DNA of 64,000 nucleotides from M3007 sp041741155 (GTDB lineage: Bacteria; Bacteroidota; Bacteroidia; Chitinophagales; Saprospiraceae), in contig JBGSKO010000188.1 in the NCBI GenBank assembly GCA_041741155.1, positions 68,596-132,595 of the forward strand, in the 5' to 3' direction. Under the pieces are notes generated by a model. It ran no database searches, was not told the DNA's origin, and saw only the letters and a list, made by a program, of their open reading frames with translations. Both the position numbers and the translations under genes were made by a program. This document shows, in pieces, positions 27,901-36,374 of the stretch; position 1 is the first letter of the stretch; each line of letters opens with the position of its first letter.

Positions 27901-28710
27901 GAATACCCGGGCGATTCGCAGGACGAGCTAAGCGGGCTCATTGACGAGTACAACCGCATGGTGGAAAAACTGGAGGAGTCCAAAGGACAACTGATCCGCC
28001 TGGAACGCGAAAGTGCCTGGCGCGAAATGGCCCGGCAGGTAGCACACGATATCAAGAATCCGCTGACCACCATGAAACTTTCCATGCAGCAACTGGAGCG
28101 GGTGTCGGCCGAGCCTGCCCAGGCGGCGCTGTATTTGAAAAAAGCCATCACCCGGCTTATCGAACAAATTGACTCGCTGGCGCAAATCGCGTCGGAGTTT
28201 TCTATGTTCGCCAACCTGGATATTCAGCAAAAGCAGGACATTATCCTGAACGACGTAGTAGAAAGTGTGTACGACCTGTTCAGCGAGCAAAAAGACGTCG
28301 CACTGGACTTGAAAATTCCGACCGAACGATTCCACATCAGCGGCGACAAGAACCACCTCATTCGGGTGTTCAACAACCTCGTGATCAATGCCATACAAGC
28401 CATACCGTCGGACCGGAAGGGGCAAATTCAAGTGTCTATTTTTCGGCAAAACGACCACGCCGTGGTGCGCATCCACGACAACGGCGGCGGCATTCCGCCG
28501 GAAATTCAAAAGCGTGTGTTCGAGCCGAACTTCACCACCAAGACCTCCGGCAGCGGCCTCGGCCTGGCTATTTGCAAAAAAATTATTGAGGCCCTCGACG
28601 GCGCTATCCGCTTCGAGACCCGTGAAAACGAAGGCACCGATTTTTTTGTAGAACTGCCCATCACCGCCACCGAAGCGCCCGGAAATCCGGTGAAGACAAC
28701 CGTGCGATAG
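24937..28710 (+). CDS. Very large multi-pass sensor histidine kinase
   Basis: A 1257-residue inner-membrane kinase. The first helix is at about 5-22, followed by an extracytoplasmic domain (25-205). A cluster of about eight helices lies between 207 and 475, a second extracytoplasmic domain at about 480-720, a helix pair near 724-792, a third extracytoplasmic domain, and a last helix near 938-962. Then come HAMP (to about 1015), the phospho-acceptor His at about 1037 in REMARQVAHDIKNPLTT, and an ATPase domain with NNLVINAIQAI, HDNGGGIPP and GSGLGLAICKK. The kinase core resembles NtrY-type kinases. No response regulator gene adjoins it. The multi-helix middle is unusual for a sensor and may sense a membrane component; that is inference. 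Confidence 0.9.
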   Translation: MIKRLLLYLLAGVILLAVAITADRGYKDTALLQQYAAEIETYLIEQEAKGLGWARQENASLSASIAGRPVSSPDAWVAALTVQAGEQYTILIHQNDSLIFSSNNKVLPPEAFLTQILQGAERTVLHLPQGHYFACHKPFDSEKTLTLLVPIRYALDGVARQQGRVLFPANASIPAQVIVSQEPTEHPVRISGADICWLQASGSVQAAWVQWIKLLAYGLVLALLLALAFQGAMLLVKRNQALAGAALLVALVAMLSWLNQTTGFTADAFSQLPVFAQRFDTPVLLGSSLGDWLLNLSMLLWLTVYFHRAFRLESLKTMPSLPVRIALAAVCYLLVMLSVLVGVEVYREVVFHSALNFDFDNLLNFDGFTILALSGIFLLLLAMLLFGHRLIYTVLQLQLTISQRAIAISASTLVVYLICLGYQDVFQINPAYIAGFTFVYAGLFYFFLDIKIPRLGGVVLWLMLFSMASALLLYRYNYLKDKSVRLSYSEALAMARDTAQAEPQLKQVLTQIRTDSAINRLLKPWPFKPQTADLRKRVNALLYPQRYLFQHYRVSVFAFDEDGVVLPQDQSREREYVVGQNWERATPLPDAPEIRYFTATDGTFRYLIHTRALRMNDPTQPADLYYFFDHQYPQPTRVYSELFYQIPYKGMDRLLQYDFAVQRAGNLVVDQGNANQVVFQKALPTGTAQEQITTSPKRVDAVYRSADGQTTAAVGRPLGNALKQIYLFAVLFALTSLSIFTLALLNTYLHFLPKYYQFNFSAKGSLAKRIHYGNFALIGLAFAGIGLLTYQHFARTAQDAERVNLDKRADAVLTHLRIKLGDLEPGADSLKRALPEILAPLAASLFTDVNLFSPSGNLLFSTQNDLVQLGILPNRMSTQALASLTIGEQQQSIVSEQVVGAEFSSRYMPLHNNQNQLLGFLGVPYYLSDRKVGPEVSDFIGILASVYVFLMLIAYSVSFVLSRSIIQPVKLISEKIKRLQLEDKNEPLEYPGDSQDELSGLIDEYNRMVEKLEESKGQLIRLERESAWREMARQVAHDIKNPLTTMKLSMQQLERVSAEPAQAALYLKKAITRLIEQIDSLAQIASEFSMFANLDIQQKQDIILNDVVESVYDLFSEQKDVALDLKIPTERFHISGDKNHLIRVFNNLVINAIQAIPSDRKGQIQVSIFRQNDHAVVRIHDNGGGIPPEIQKRVFEPNFTTKTSGSGLGLAICKKIIEALDGAIRFETRENEGTDFFVELPITATEAPGNPVKTTVR

Positions 28711-28733
28711 ATTTTATCGCTATTTTGGCTTTT

Positions 28734-28895
28734 TAAGTGCCGAGACTGAATTAATTGATAATTGAAACTCGGTCTTTCGAAGCAATACTTCGTTATTTTT
28801 TTCAGCCGTAGCGCTGCTATGACTTCAAAAAATGCCTTGTCTTGCTCCAAAATTCCTTCGCTTCATTTTATCAATTAATTCAGTCTCGGCACTTA
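28734..28895. mobile_element. MITE-like element with 28-bp terminal inverted repeats
   Basis: Perfect 28-bp arms (28734-28761 and 28868-28895) flank a 106-bp non-coding, AT-rich centre. The outer TA on each side could be a target duplication typical of IS630/Tc1-mariner elements, with the element proper at 28736-28893. There is no transposase gene inside. A long transcript-level hairpin is the alternative reading. Confidence 0.6.
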
Positions 28896-28914
28896 CTAAA
28901 AAACTACCGGCAAT

Positions 28915-30507
28915 ATGCGTGTAGAAAAACTTCAGATTCTTGCAGAAGCCAAACTCCTTGATGCTAATGTGATCCTGGAAGTAGATGCCTACGACCGGAA
29001 ATTGCTGGATAAAATACCCGAGGCGGTGTTTGTGTGTAATCAGTTGCTGCCCGGTCTGGATGCGTGGATTTTGCTACACCTGATGGCCCAACGCGCCAGG
29101 AATTCTAAAGTGCTGCACCCCTACCCTACCCCGCCGCCGTTTGCGCTCCGACCGTTCGCCATTTTACCATTGCGTGGAAAAATTGAAGACCGGCTCCTGC
29201 GGGTAAACTTTGCCAAAAAGGTGGACAAATACGTTGAAAAAGGTACCGCTGTCGGTTTGGCGCTCGATTTTTCGGACAACCTGCTCGGCAATTTAGGCAA
29301 AAATCTACTGCGCACCCAAATTCTCAAGCAACTGCGCCAGACCGGCCAGACCATAGTACCCGTACACCTGAGCGCCGAAAACCTGCCGATTAGCCCCATT
29401 CGCAAAGCCCTTTTGTCCGGGCTGCCCTATCCCAGTTTCGACGAACCGGTACGGGTGAGCGTGCGTATTGGGTCGCCCATCTTGTCGAAGGACCTTGACC
29501 AGTTCGAGAACACCCGCACCTGGGGCAAGTTTCTGCAAGCAAAAATCTTCTCGCTCGGCTCGTCGTTCAACGTGCGCCCCGAACATTTTACCGCCGAAAA
29601 ACCTGCCTCCCTCCAGCCACTCGCGGCACCTACGGACCCGGCCCTCGTCTGCGCCGATATTGCCGCCCTGAAACCGGAGCATCACATCGCTGCGCGCGGA
29701 CCATTTGATGTGTATGTGGCCCCGTTCACCGCGCTGCCCCACGCCATATTTGAAATTGCCCGCCTGCGCGAACTCACATTTCGAATCGTCGGCGAGGGTA
29801 CCGGCAAACCCCGCGATCTCGATGAATTTGACCTGTACTACCTGCAACTTATTATCTGGGATCGCGATGCACAGCGCATCGTCGGCGGCTACCGGCTCGG
29901 GCAGGGCGACCGCATTTTGCGCCGCTTTGGCATCAACGGGTTTTATATCAGCAGCCTTTTTAAGTTAAAATCCGACTTTTTCCCCATCCTGCAGGATTCC
30001 ATCGAACTCGGCCGATCCTATGTGGTGCCGGACTACCAGCGGCACCGTTTGCCGCTGTTTTTGCTTTGGAAAGGCATCCTCCAGTTCCTGCTCGCCAACC
30101 CGCAATACCGATATTTGTACGGTCCGGTCAGCATCAGCAAGGAGTTTTCGAACGTATCCAAAGCGGTGATCGTAGAGTTTGTTCAGCGTTTTTGTTTCGA
30201 CAACGAACTGGCCAAACTCGTGCGCCCACGCAAACCTTTCCGGGTAAAAACAAAGTCGGTGGATACACGACTTCTGGTCGAGATGCTGCACGGGCAGTTT
30301 GACGCGCTGGAAAGTTTTATTGAGGCCATCGAGCCGGAGCATTTCAAGGTACCTGTACTGTTCCGCCAGTACCTGAAGCAGAATGCCCGGTTCATCGCCT
30401 TTAATGTGGACCCCCAATTTTCTGATTGCCTCGACGGTCTGATGATTTTAGACCTGCGCAACCTGCCTGCCAGCACTATTGAGGCGCTGCAACAGGAAAA
30501 GGATTAA
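28915..30507 (+). CDS. Two-domain lipid acyltransferase (PlsC-like + OlsB/GNAT-like)
   Basis: Product of 530 residues. The N-terminal part (about 1-220) looks like a PlsC/LPLAT acyltransferase. Where active members have the HX4D motif (NHPLGGLD-like), this protein has NQLLPGLDAW, so the catalytic His is replaced by Gln. The C-terminal part (about 260-480) has the pattern of OlsB-type N-acyltransferases (hemolysin-like GNAT): FEIARLRELTFRIVGEG, FDLYYLQLIIWD, RIVGGYRLG, SIELGRSYVVPDYQR. OlsF and related proteins combine both activities for ornithine or glycine lipids. Here the N-terminal domain may be inactive or structural. It appears monocistronic, directly after the MITE-like element. Confidence 0.8.
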   Translation: MRVEKLQILAEAKLLDANVILEVDAYDRKLLDKIPEAVFVCNQLLPGLDAWILLHLMAQRARNSKVLHPYPTPPPFALRPFAILPLRGKIEDRLLRVNFAKKVDKYVEKGTAVGLALDFSDNLLGNLGKNLLRTQILKQLRQTGQTIVPVHLSAENLPISPIRKALLSGLPYPSFDEPVRVSVRIGSPILSKDLDQFENTRTWGKFLQAKIFSLGSSFNVRPEHFTAEKPASLQPLAAPTDPALVCADIAALKPEHHIAARGPFDVYVAPFTALPHAIFEIARLRELTFRIVGEGTGKPRDLDEFDLYYLQLIIWDRDAQRIVGGYRLGQGDRILRRFGINGFYISSLFKLKSDFFPILQDSIELGRSYVVPDYQRHRLPLFLLWKGILQFLLANPQYRYLYGPVSISKEFSNVSKAVIVEFVQRFCFDNELAKLVRPRKPFRVKTKSVDTRLLVEMLHGQFDALESFIEAIEPEHFKVPVLFRQYLKQNARFIAFNVDPQFSDCLDGLMILDLRNLPASTIEALQQEKD

Positions 30508-30520
30508 GCGTGGTATTTTC

Positions 30521-33340
30521 TCACTCCCGGTACACCCTTCCCGTCACTGCATTCACCCAATAAACCCGCGTCGGGTCTTCATAAAATTTCCAGAAACGCT
30601 CCTGTTTGTTTTCGGAAATGGCCTGGGCAAATTGCCCCGGCAAGTCGAGCAAGCGCTCGCCCCGGGGCGAAAAAACCAGTGTCCGGGAGATCAGTTGCTG
30701 CGTTGCATTTTTTTGATCAATTCGGATCAAAAAGTGGCCGGATGTCATTTGGGTCAAATTAATCGGGTTATCGGCGCTTTCCAACACATTTCCCTGCCAA
30801 TCGAGCAAGTGAAACGTGGAGGTTGCCGGTTTACGCTCCGTCAAAAAGTACCCGCCGGCCAGCACGATCAGCTCGCCAAATTGAAACGGCAGCACCGCCT
30901 TCCCGGTCGAATCCAGCACACCCCATTGGCCGTTTTTGCGGCAAGCCAAAAATCCGTCTTTCAAGGAAGTTGAACGGTCGTAATCGCTCAAATCCACCAC
31001 AATTTTGGCTTTTTCATTGATGATCGCCTGGTATTTGCGCCCGGGCTCGTGTATTTCCACGGTGTTCAGGCTGCCCAGATTCGACGGCCCGCCGTAGAAT
31101 TTGTACGGCGCAAGTTGCTCGCCCGACTTGGTAAACCAGGTGTTCAGAATGGTGGAATTTTGAGGATCGGCGGGATCCATCGTCATGATATTGGCCTTGA
31201 AATTCGTCGCTTCTTCCGGGTATTCATGCCCGGCGGTACTGAACACGTCGAACACAGTCGCGTCGGGCACTACATTTACCCGGTGCAGGCGGCGCACCCC
31301 GCCGTCGGCAGCGTCCTGGCTCTTCTCCGGAATTTCAGCCACGAGCGTCCACGAAATCGGCAAAAAACGCACACCCGCCACGGGCGGAATCACCCACTCG
31401 CCCCGGGCATTGATGACGCCGCAGGCGTACTTTGCAGCAGATGCATCTTCAACCGGCGGCGCGTCCACCACCACTTGTGGTTGTTTCGCTACCGGTTCGG
31501 CCGGCTTCGGCGCAGTGGGTTTGTCGGGTACCACGGACGGCGGCGGGGGCCGGCGTTCGGGTAATAGCGCCTGCCAAACGGCCACCAAACCTGTTTTTTC
31601 AAAAGAAAACTGGTGAAAGAACGAACCGGGAATCCGGAATCCCTTGGGCATAATGGAGCGCATGGAGCGGTCCAGCACCTCGCAGTCCGTCGGGTTTTGT
31701 TTGATAAAAACCAGGCCCGCCGGACTGTTTGCCGCTTTCAAATTGAAACTCTGTCCCCACGACGCCGGGGCGTCCACCACCGTGCCGTCGGCAAGGCCTA
31801 TTTTCCGGCCCATGGTGCCGCGCAAAGGCAGCAGCGTGAACAAGTCATTTTCTTTTTTGGTGGGGTTGAAGCAGTCCGTTTCGGGATGGCGGCGGCCGTT
31901 GGGGTAGAAGCCGAGCCAGCGCACCGAGCCTTTTTCGCGCGCCCAAACGGAGGGCTGGTTTTCGCCGCGAAAAACTGCGATTTCCTCATATTGGCAAGGC
32001 AACACGACACTGCCCCCGGTGGAAAACAGCCCAACGAGGCCGTTCTTCTGGAATTTGATAAACGGTTGCTCGTACACTTTTTCAAACGACTCATACTCCT
32101 GCGGCAGGACCTCCTTGCCGGAAAAATCCGTCAGACCGAGCGCCATTTTGCCGGGAGCAAGCACTCTGGTTGTTTTGAAAAACACCCCGTTTTCGGTGTT
32201 CAAATGCGCCATGAAATAGTTGGCGCAGGTGTCGCGGAAGATGGTTTTTATGTTCAGGTCCAGTGCCCCGCAGGTCGGCCCGATTTTGAACTGGAAATGC
32301 GGCTGCGACGTGGCCACTTTTGGGAAAAAGTCGAGGTTGTCGAACGTTTCAGGGAATAGTTGCGCTCCGTCGGCCCGGATGATGGTACGCTTGCCACCAA
32401 GGGTCCGGATAAAAACCGCATCGAACGCCCATTCCAGGCCGCCCGGCTGTGCCGGCAAAACGACGTTTCCGGCGTAGTCCATCAGCCCCTCTGCGGCGCC
32501 TTTTTTGAAAATGAGCCACTGTTCGCCGGCGGGACGCAGGTCGTCCAGTTTGGGAGAAATAAGCACCTTGCCGTCGGCGTCAATCAGGCCCGCTTTGCCT
32601 TTTTCGATGAAGGCACCGGCCTCCGGCCTGCTCACGATGAAAACACCTTTTCGTTGGCTGGGTACGAGCACTTGCCAGTTGTATTTGGTGCGCACACGCC
32701 CCGAGCGGTCGGCTACGGCGCACCTTTTTTCGGCGTTGGCAACGATAAAAAATGTGTCGTCCACCACGGTGCCTGCGGCAAAATCTTCTTTAAAAATCAA
32801 GTTGAGCGCCGTATCAATGAAATTGATCTGGTCGCCGGGGCGCCCGACGCGGGCGCAGTTGTAGCGGAATTTGGTTAGCCGCCCGCCCTCAATTGTCCAG
32901 TGGTATTCCACCGGGAACCAGAAGCGCAAGCCACCCGCTGAAGGTTTTGGAAATTCGGCTTCCTTGCCTGTACCGAGGTGGATAATCAGGTTTTTGTCCC
33001 GCAGATCCAGGGTTACCAGGTGCTGCAGGGTATCCGACGCCTTTGTTTCGGTGCGGTTGTAGTTCCACACCGGCATGGGGCTGACGTAGCCGTTTGGATC
33101 GGGATATGTGCGACCGTTGCGCAGGACGACAACCTTACTGCCGTCTTTTTGGGCACGAACAAACAACTGCCCGTCCCGGAAATAGTCGTACACCTCGTTG
33201 AATTGCGGTTTTATGACCAGGTTTCCGGCTTCATCGGCAAATCCCGTCAGGCCGTTTTTAGCAAAATAGGGGACGAGGGTTTGGGCGGGGATCAAAAATG
33301 TTTGCAGGCTTATGATGAGACCGAGTAGCGTTTTTCTCAT
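30521..33340 (-). CDS. WG-repeat protein with signal peptide
   Basis: A 939-residue exported protein. A signal peptide (MRKTLLGLIISLQTFLIPA) is followed by several WG-type beta repeats, in which a Gly-hydrophobic-hydrophobic-Asp motif precedes G-x-hydrophobic-hydrophobic-x-P. Examples are GLTGFADEAGNLVIKPQF, AGLIDADGKVLISPKL, GLVGLFSTGGSVVLPCQY and GQWGVLDSTGKAVLPFQF. A Pro-rich linker (PPPPSVVPDKPTAPKPAEP) lies near residue 600. The role of WG proteins is poorly known. It overlaps the PAP2 gene by 4 nt, so it is the last gene of a minus-strand operon. Confidence 0.82.
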   Translation of the reverse strand: MRKTLLGLIISLQTFLIPAQTLVPYFAKNGLTGFADEAGNLVIKPQFNEVYDYFRDGQLFVRAQKDGSKVVVLRNGRTYPDPNGYVSPMPVWNYNRTETKASDTLQHLVTLDLRDKNLIIHLGTGKEAEFPKPSAGGLRFWFPVEYHWTIEGGRLTKFRYNCARVGRPGDQINFIDTALNLIFKEDFAAGTVVDDTFFIVANAEKRCAVADRSGRVRTKYNWQVLVPSQRKGVFIVSRPEAGAFIEKGKAGLIDADGKVLISPKLDDLRPAGEQWLIFKKGAAEGLMDYAGNVVLPAQPGGLEWAFDAVFIRTLGGKRTIIRADGAQLFPETFDNLDFFPKVATSQPHFQFKIGPTCGALDLNIKTIFRDTCANYFMAHLNTENGVFFKTTRVLAPGKMALGLTDFSGKEVLPQEYESFEKVYEQPFIKFQKNGLVGLFSTGGSVVLPCQYEEIAVFRGENQPSVWAREKGSVRWLGFYPNGRRHPETDCFNPTKKENDLFTLLPLRGTMGRKIGLADGTVVDAPASWGQSFNLKAANSPAGLVFIKQNPTDCEVLDRSMRSIMPKGFRIPGSFFHQFSFEKTGLVAVWQALLPERRPPPPSVVPDKPTAPKPAEPVAKQPQVVVDAPPVEDASAAKYACGVINARGEWVIPPVAGVRFLPISWTLVAEIPEKSQDAADGGVRRLHRVNVVPDATVFDVFSTAGHEYPEEATNFKANIMTMDPADPQNSTILNTWFTKSGEQLAPYKFYGGPSNLGSLNTVEIHEPGRKYQAIINEKAKIVVDLSDYDRSTSLKDGFLACRKNGQWGVLDSTGKAVLPFQFGELIVLAGGYFLTERKPATSTFHLLDWQGNVLESADNPINLTQMTSGHFLIRIDQKNATQQLISRTLVFSPRGERLLDLPGQFAQAISENKQERFWKFYEDPTRVYWVNAVTGRVYRE

Positions 33341-34032
33341 GGAGAAGGAGGCGTTTTCAGGTCCGCTACCCTACCCTTATGCGGCAGTAAGCCCTTGTCC
33401 AGTCCCGTCCACTGCTGCAGCCACCGGGTGTTGATTTCCCAAACAATAGCCGCCACTAACAGCCCGAAAAGCGCCCCTCCGAGTACATCTACCAGGAAAT
33501 GCTGCACCAAAAAAATGCGGGATATGGCCACCAGAATAGCCGTCCAGGCGCAAGCCAGCCCGATCAAGGGGCGCCGCCGGCCGCTCAGGAGTGCGATTAC
33601 GCCGAACAGACCAAATGCCGCCATAGTGTGCCCCGAAGGAAAACTGGTTTGGCCGCCATTCAAGGTGACCCCGGGTACGATCACCACGGCGTCTTTGGCC
33701 CCGATATTGGCAAAAAAGGTGATCGGCCGGTCGGTGCCGATCTGGTCTTTGAGCAGGTACGAGGTCGGAGAAATAATCAGACCGGCCAGTGCCAGAAGCA
33801 GGGCATACCGGAACCGCCACAACATGGAAATCAGACCAAGTACGACAAAGGCGGACGCTTCGCCGAGGTAAGTTGTCCAGCGGAAAAACGTGTTCAGTGG
33901 CTCGGCACGAAAAGGGTTCAGATAAACGATTTCGACACCGTGCGGGACAAACAACAGTAAGGCAAATCCGATATTCAGAAAGAGCAAAACCGGGATAAAA
34001 AACCAGGGGTTGGACCAAAAGGCTTGTTTCAT
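33337..34032 (-). CDS. PAP2-family membrane phosphatase
   Basis: A 231-residue integral membrane phosphatase of the type that dephosphorylates undecaprenyl-PP or phosphatidate-like lipids on the outer face of the inner membrane. The three signature blocks are present: KDQIGTDRP (motif 1), FPSGHTMAA (motif 2, catalytic His) and SRIFLVQHFLVDV (motif 3). About six transmembrane helices. It starts and ends with 4-nt overlaps with its neighbours, so it is translationally coupled between the LptF/G-like permease and the WG-repeat protein. The lipid substrate is not determined. Confidence 0.9.
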   Translation of the reverse strand: MKQAFWSNPWFFIPVLLFLNIGFALLLFVPHGVEIVYLNPFRAEPLNTFFRWTTYLGEASAFVVLGLISMLWRFRYALLLALAGLIISPTSYLLKDQIGTDRPITFFANIGAKDAVVIVPGVTLNGGQTSFPSGHTMAAFGLFGVIALLSGRRRPLIGLACAWTAILVAISRIFLVQHFLVDVLGGALFGLLVAAIVWEINTRWLQQWTGLDKGLLPHKGRVADLKTPPSP

Positions 34033-35621
34033 GCAGATAACGCTTGTTTTTCGAGTCGCCGACGCAATTGAAGCATCAGGCGATCAATGCGGTCGGTACT
34101 GAACATCTGGGCATCGTTCACGGCCCGTCGGGTAAGGAATGCCGCGATCGGGGCCAGTGCCAAACAGGGGGCCATCGCCGCCCAAAAGGGGGTGAGGATG
34201 TAGGCTTCCGCCAGTTTGCGGCACAAGATGGTCAGCATGACGAAGGCGACGAAAAAAATGATGGACACCAGAATGGGATACCCGAAACCGCCTTTGCGGA
34301 TAATGGCTCCCATGGGTGCTCCAATGAACAGAAATACAAAACACACCAGGGCGAAACTGTACTTGATGTACAACTCGTACCCGGTTTTGACGGCTTCTTT
34401 CCGGCGACTTTCGATCTGCGCGGTACGGCGTTCCACGATTACCTTGGCTGTTCGGGATTGCACGGCGGCATCGCGCAGCAGTTTTTCCCGACGGGGCTGC
34501 TCGAAGGTTTCTGCCAGTGACGCGTATTCCCGCAAGGGTTTCACGAGTTTCTGCTGTGGCAGTTCGGGTCCGCTGGATTTGCCCGGCATGGGTAGTTTTT
34601 GACCTATGCCGGCATTGGGTAAGTTCTTGTTTCGGCGCAAGGCAGCCGCTTGTACCATGGAATCTTTTTGCAACCGGCGCCATTCGACTGAGTCAACCGG
34701 CGGCGGTTCGGGTTTACTCGACAAGCGCTTCACGTTGGACAACAGTTCATTGGCCATATCCACGCGGTTGGTATCTATTTCCTGCTGCAAGGAGTCCATG
34801 CTATTGCGCAATTGATTCATGCTCAGCATGGAGCGCTGGGTTTTGAACCGGTCTTCGTCTGTGCGGTTCATCTCAAACTCACCGAGGTCCCACACTTTGG
34901 TCCACGACTTGAAATTGGTGCGGATGAACGGGTAGCCCTGGCCGGTTGTCCGGCCCTGCGGGCTTGGCTCCTGGTATTGCGCGCCGTCGAAGAGGTTCAT
35001 GACAAAAAAACGTTTGTCGCGCGTGGTAAACATCTGCCCGCTGTCGGCCAATATCTGGTTAAATTTGACCTTTCCCGCCTGGGTCTGGTCTTCGATCAGG
35101 ACGTCCTTGATTGTTTCTCCGTCTTTGGCTTTGTCGCCGACGCGGATCACAAACAAGCGAAAATCTTCATTGAAGATGCCCTTTTCGAGCGTGAGCGCGG
35201 GTTTTTGTTTACGGATATCGTAGAGGCGGGATTTGAATTTTAAATTGGCGATCGGGATCAAAAAATCCGAACAGATGTAGGAGAAGAATGCGATGCCGCC
35301 AGCCACGAAAATCAGTCCGCGCAGGATACGCACCAGGGAAACTCCCGCTGATTTCATGCTGGACAGTTCGTAGCGCTCGGCCAAATTGCCCATCACCATC
35401 ACGGAGGAGATCAGCACGGCGATGGGTAGCGCCATCGGGAAAGTGGAGATAGACAAGTAGCCGATCAGCTCCAGCAAAATAAAGATACTGATGCCCTTGC
35501 CCGCAATTTCGTCAATGTACAACCACAAAAACTGCATAACCAGCACGAACAGCGCAATGCCGAACGACACCGCGAACGGCCCGACAAAACTGGTAAGCAG
35601 GAGCTTGTCTATTTTCTTCAT
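34029..35621 (-). CDS. LptF/LptG-family permease
   Basis: A 530-residue inner-membrane permease of the YjgP/YjgQ family, which extracts LPS from the inner membrane with the LptB ATPase. Three N-terminal helices (about 10-110, TSFVGPFAVSFGIALFVLV onward) precede a periplasmic beta-jellyroll. A long charged insertion (about 260-400) is followed by three C-terminal helices (YELYIKYSFALVCFVFLFIGAPMGAIIRKGGFG). A single long gene rather than an lptF-lptG pair is common in Bacteroidota, so F versus G is not decided. The frame is open upstream to 35768, but ATG 35621 gives the usual MKKIDKLLLTSF start. Confidence 0.9.
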   Translation of the reverse strand: MKKIDKLLLTSFVGPFAVSFGIALFVLVMQFLWLYIDEIAGKGISIFILLELIGYLSISTFPMALPIAVLISSVMVMGNLAERYELSSMKSAGVSLVRILRGLIFVAGGIAFFSYICSDFLIPIANLKFKSRLYDIRKQKPALTLEKGIFNEDFRLFVIRVGDKAKDGETIKDVLIEDQTQAGKVKFNQILADSGQMFTTRDKRFFVMNLFDGAQYQEPSPQGRTTGQGYPFIRTNFKSWTKVWDLGEFEMNRTDEDRFKTQRSMLSMNQLRNSMDSLQQEIDTNRVDMANELLSNVKRLSSKPEPPPVDSVEWRRLQKDSMVQAAALRRNKNLPNAGIGQKLPMPGKSSGPELPQQKLVKPLREYASLAETFEQPRREKLLRDAAVQSRTAKVIVERRTAQIESRRKEAVKTGYELYIKYSFALVCFVFLFIGAPMGAIIRKGGFGYPILVSIIFFVAFVMLTILCRKLAEAYILTPFWAAMAPCLALAPIAAFLTRRAVNDAQMFSTDRIDRLMLQLRRRLEKQALSA

Positions 35622-35673
35622 ATTGTTTTTACCCTTGACTGGCACAACCCTCCACCCCGTACTTATACGTGTA

Positions 35674-36345
35674 CTATAAATCGAACTTCCGTTCAAACGC
35701 CTTGAGCGCTGCGATCGTTGCTTTGGGGTCTTTGGCGCCGAAAACGCTGCTGCCGGCCACCAATACATCGGCGCCTGCCTGAAGGAGCGCCTCGGTGTTG
35801 TGCAAGCCGACCCCTCCGTCTATCTCGATGCGGGTGTTTGCATTGGCGGAAGTGATCATTTCCCGCAGCTTGCGAATTTTCGACATGGTTTGGTAAATGA
35901 ACTTCTGCCCGCCAAAGCCGGGGTTCACCGACATCAGGCAAACGAGGTCAATGTCCTCGATCAGGTCTTCCAGTACGTGCACGGGGGTGTGCGGATTCAG
36001 GGCTACACCAGCCAGGGCGCCACACTCTTTGATCTGGTGCACCGTGCGGTGCAGGTGCGGGCAAGCTTCGTGGTGCACTGTAATAACGTGTGCACCAACT
36101 TTCCGGAACGCCTCGATGTACTTTTCCGGCTCTACGATCATCAGGTGTACGTCGAGCGGTTTGCGGGCCATTTTGTGAATGGCTTCGATGATAAACATTC
36201 CGAACGTGATATTGGGTACAAACCGGCCATCCATGACATCGAGGTGAAACCAGTCGGCCTCGCTTTGGTTAACCATTTCTATTTCTTCTCCCAGCCGCGT
36301 GAAATCGGCAGCCAGGACAGACGGTGCTATTATGTGTTTTTCCAT
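35674..36345 (-). CDS. rpe: Ribulose-phosphate 3-epimerase
   Basis: Interconverts ribulose 5-phosphate and xylulose 5-phosphate in the pentose phosphate pathway. The 223-residue TIM barrel has IIAPSVLAADFTRLGEE at its start, HLDVMDGRFVPNITFG (metal-binding His/Asp), VHLMIVEPEKYI, MSVNPGFGGQKFI and IDGGVG. An ATG three codons upstream (36354) is equally possible. It lies 52 nt upstream of the LptF/G gene and 29 nt downstream of the exonuclease gene, all on the minus strand. Confidence 0.96.
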   Translation of the reverse strand: MEKHIIAPSVLAADFTRLGEEIEMVNQSEADWFHLDVMDGRFVPNITFGMFIIEAIHKMARKPLDVHLMIVEPEKYIEAFRKVGAHVITVHHEACPHLHRTVHQIKECGALAGVALNPHTPVHVLEDLIEDIDLVCLMSVNPGFGGQKFIYQTMSKIRKLREMITSANANTRIEIDGGVGLHNTEALLQAGADVLVAGSSVFGAKDPKATIAALKAFERKFDL

Positions 36346-36374
36346 GTCTTTCAATTTCCTGCTTTCCAGCTTTT

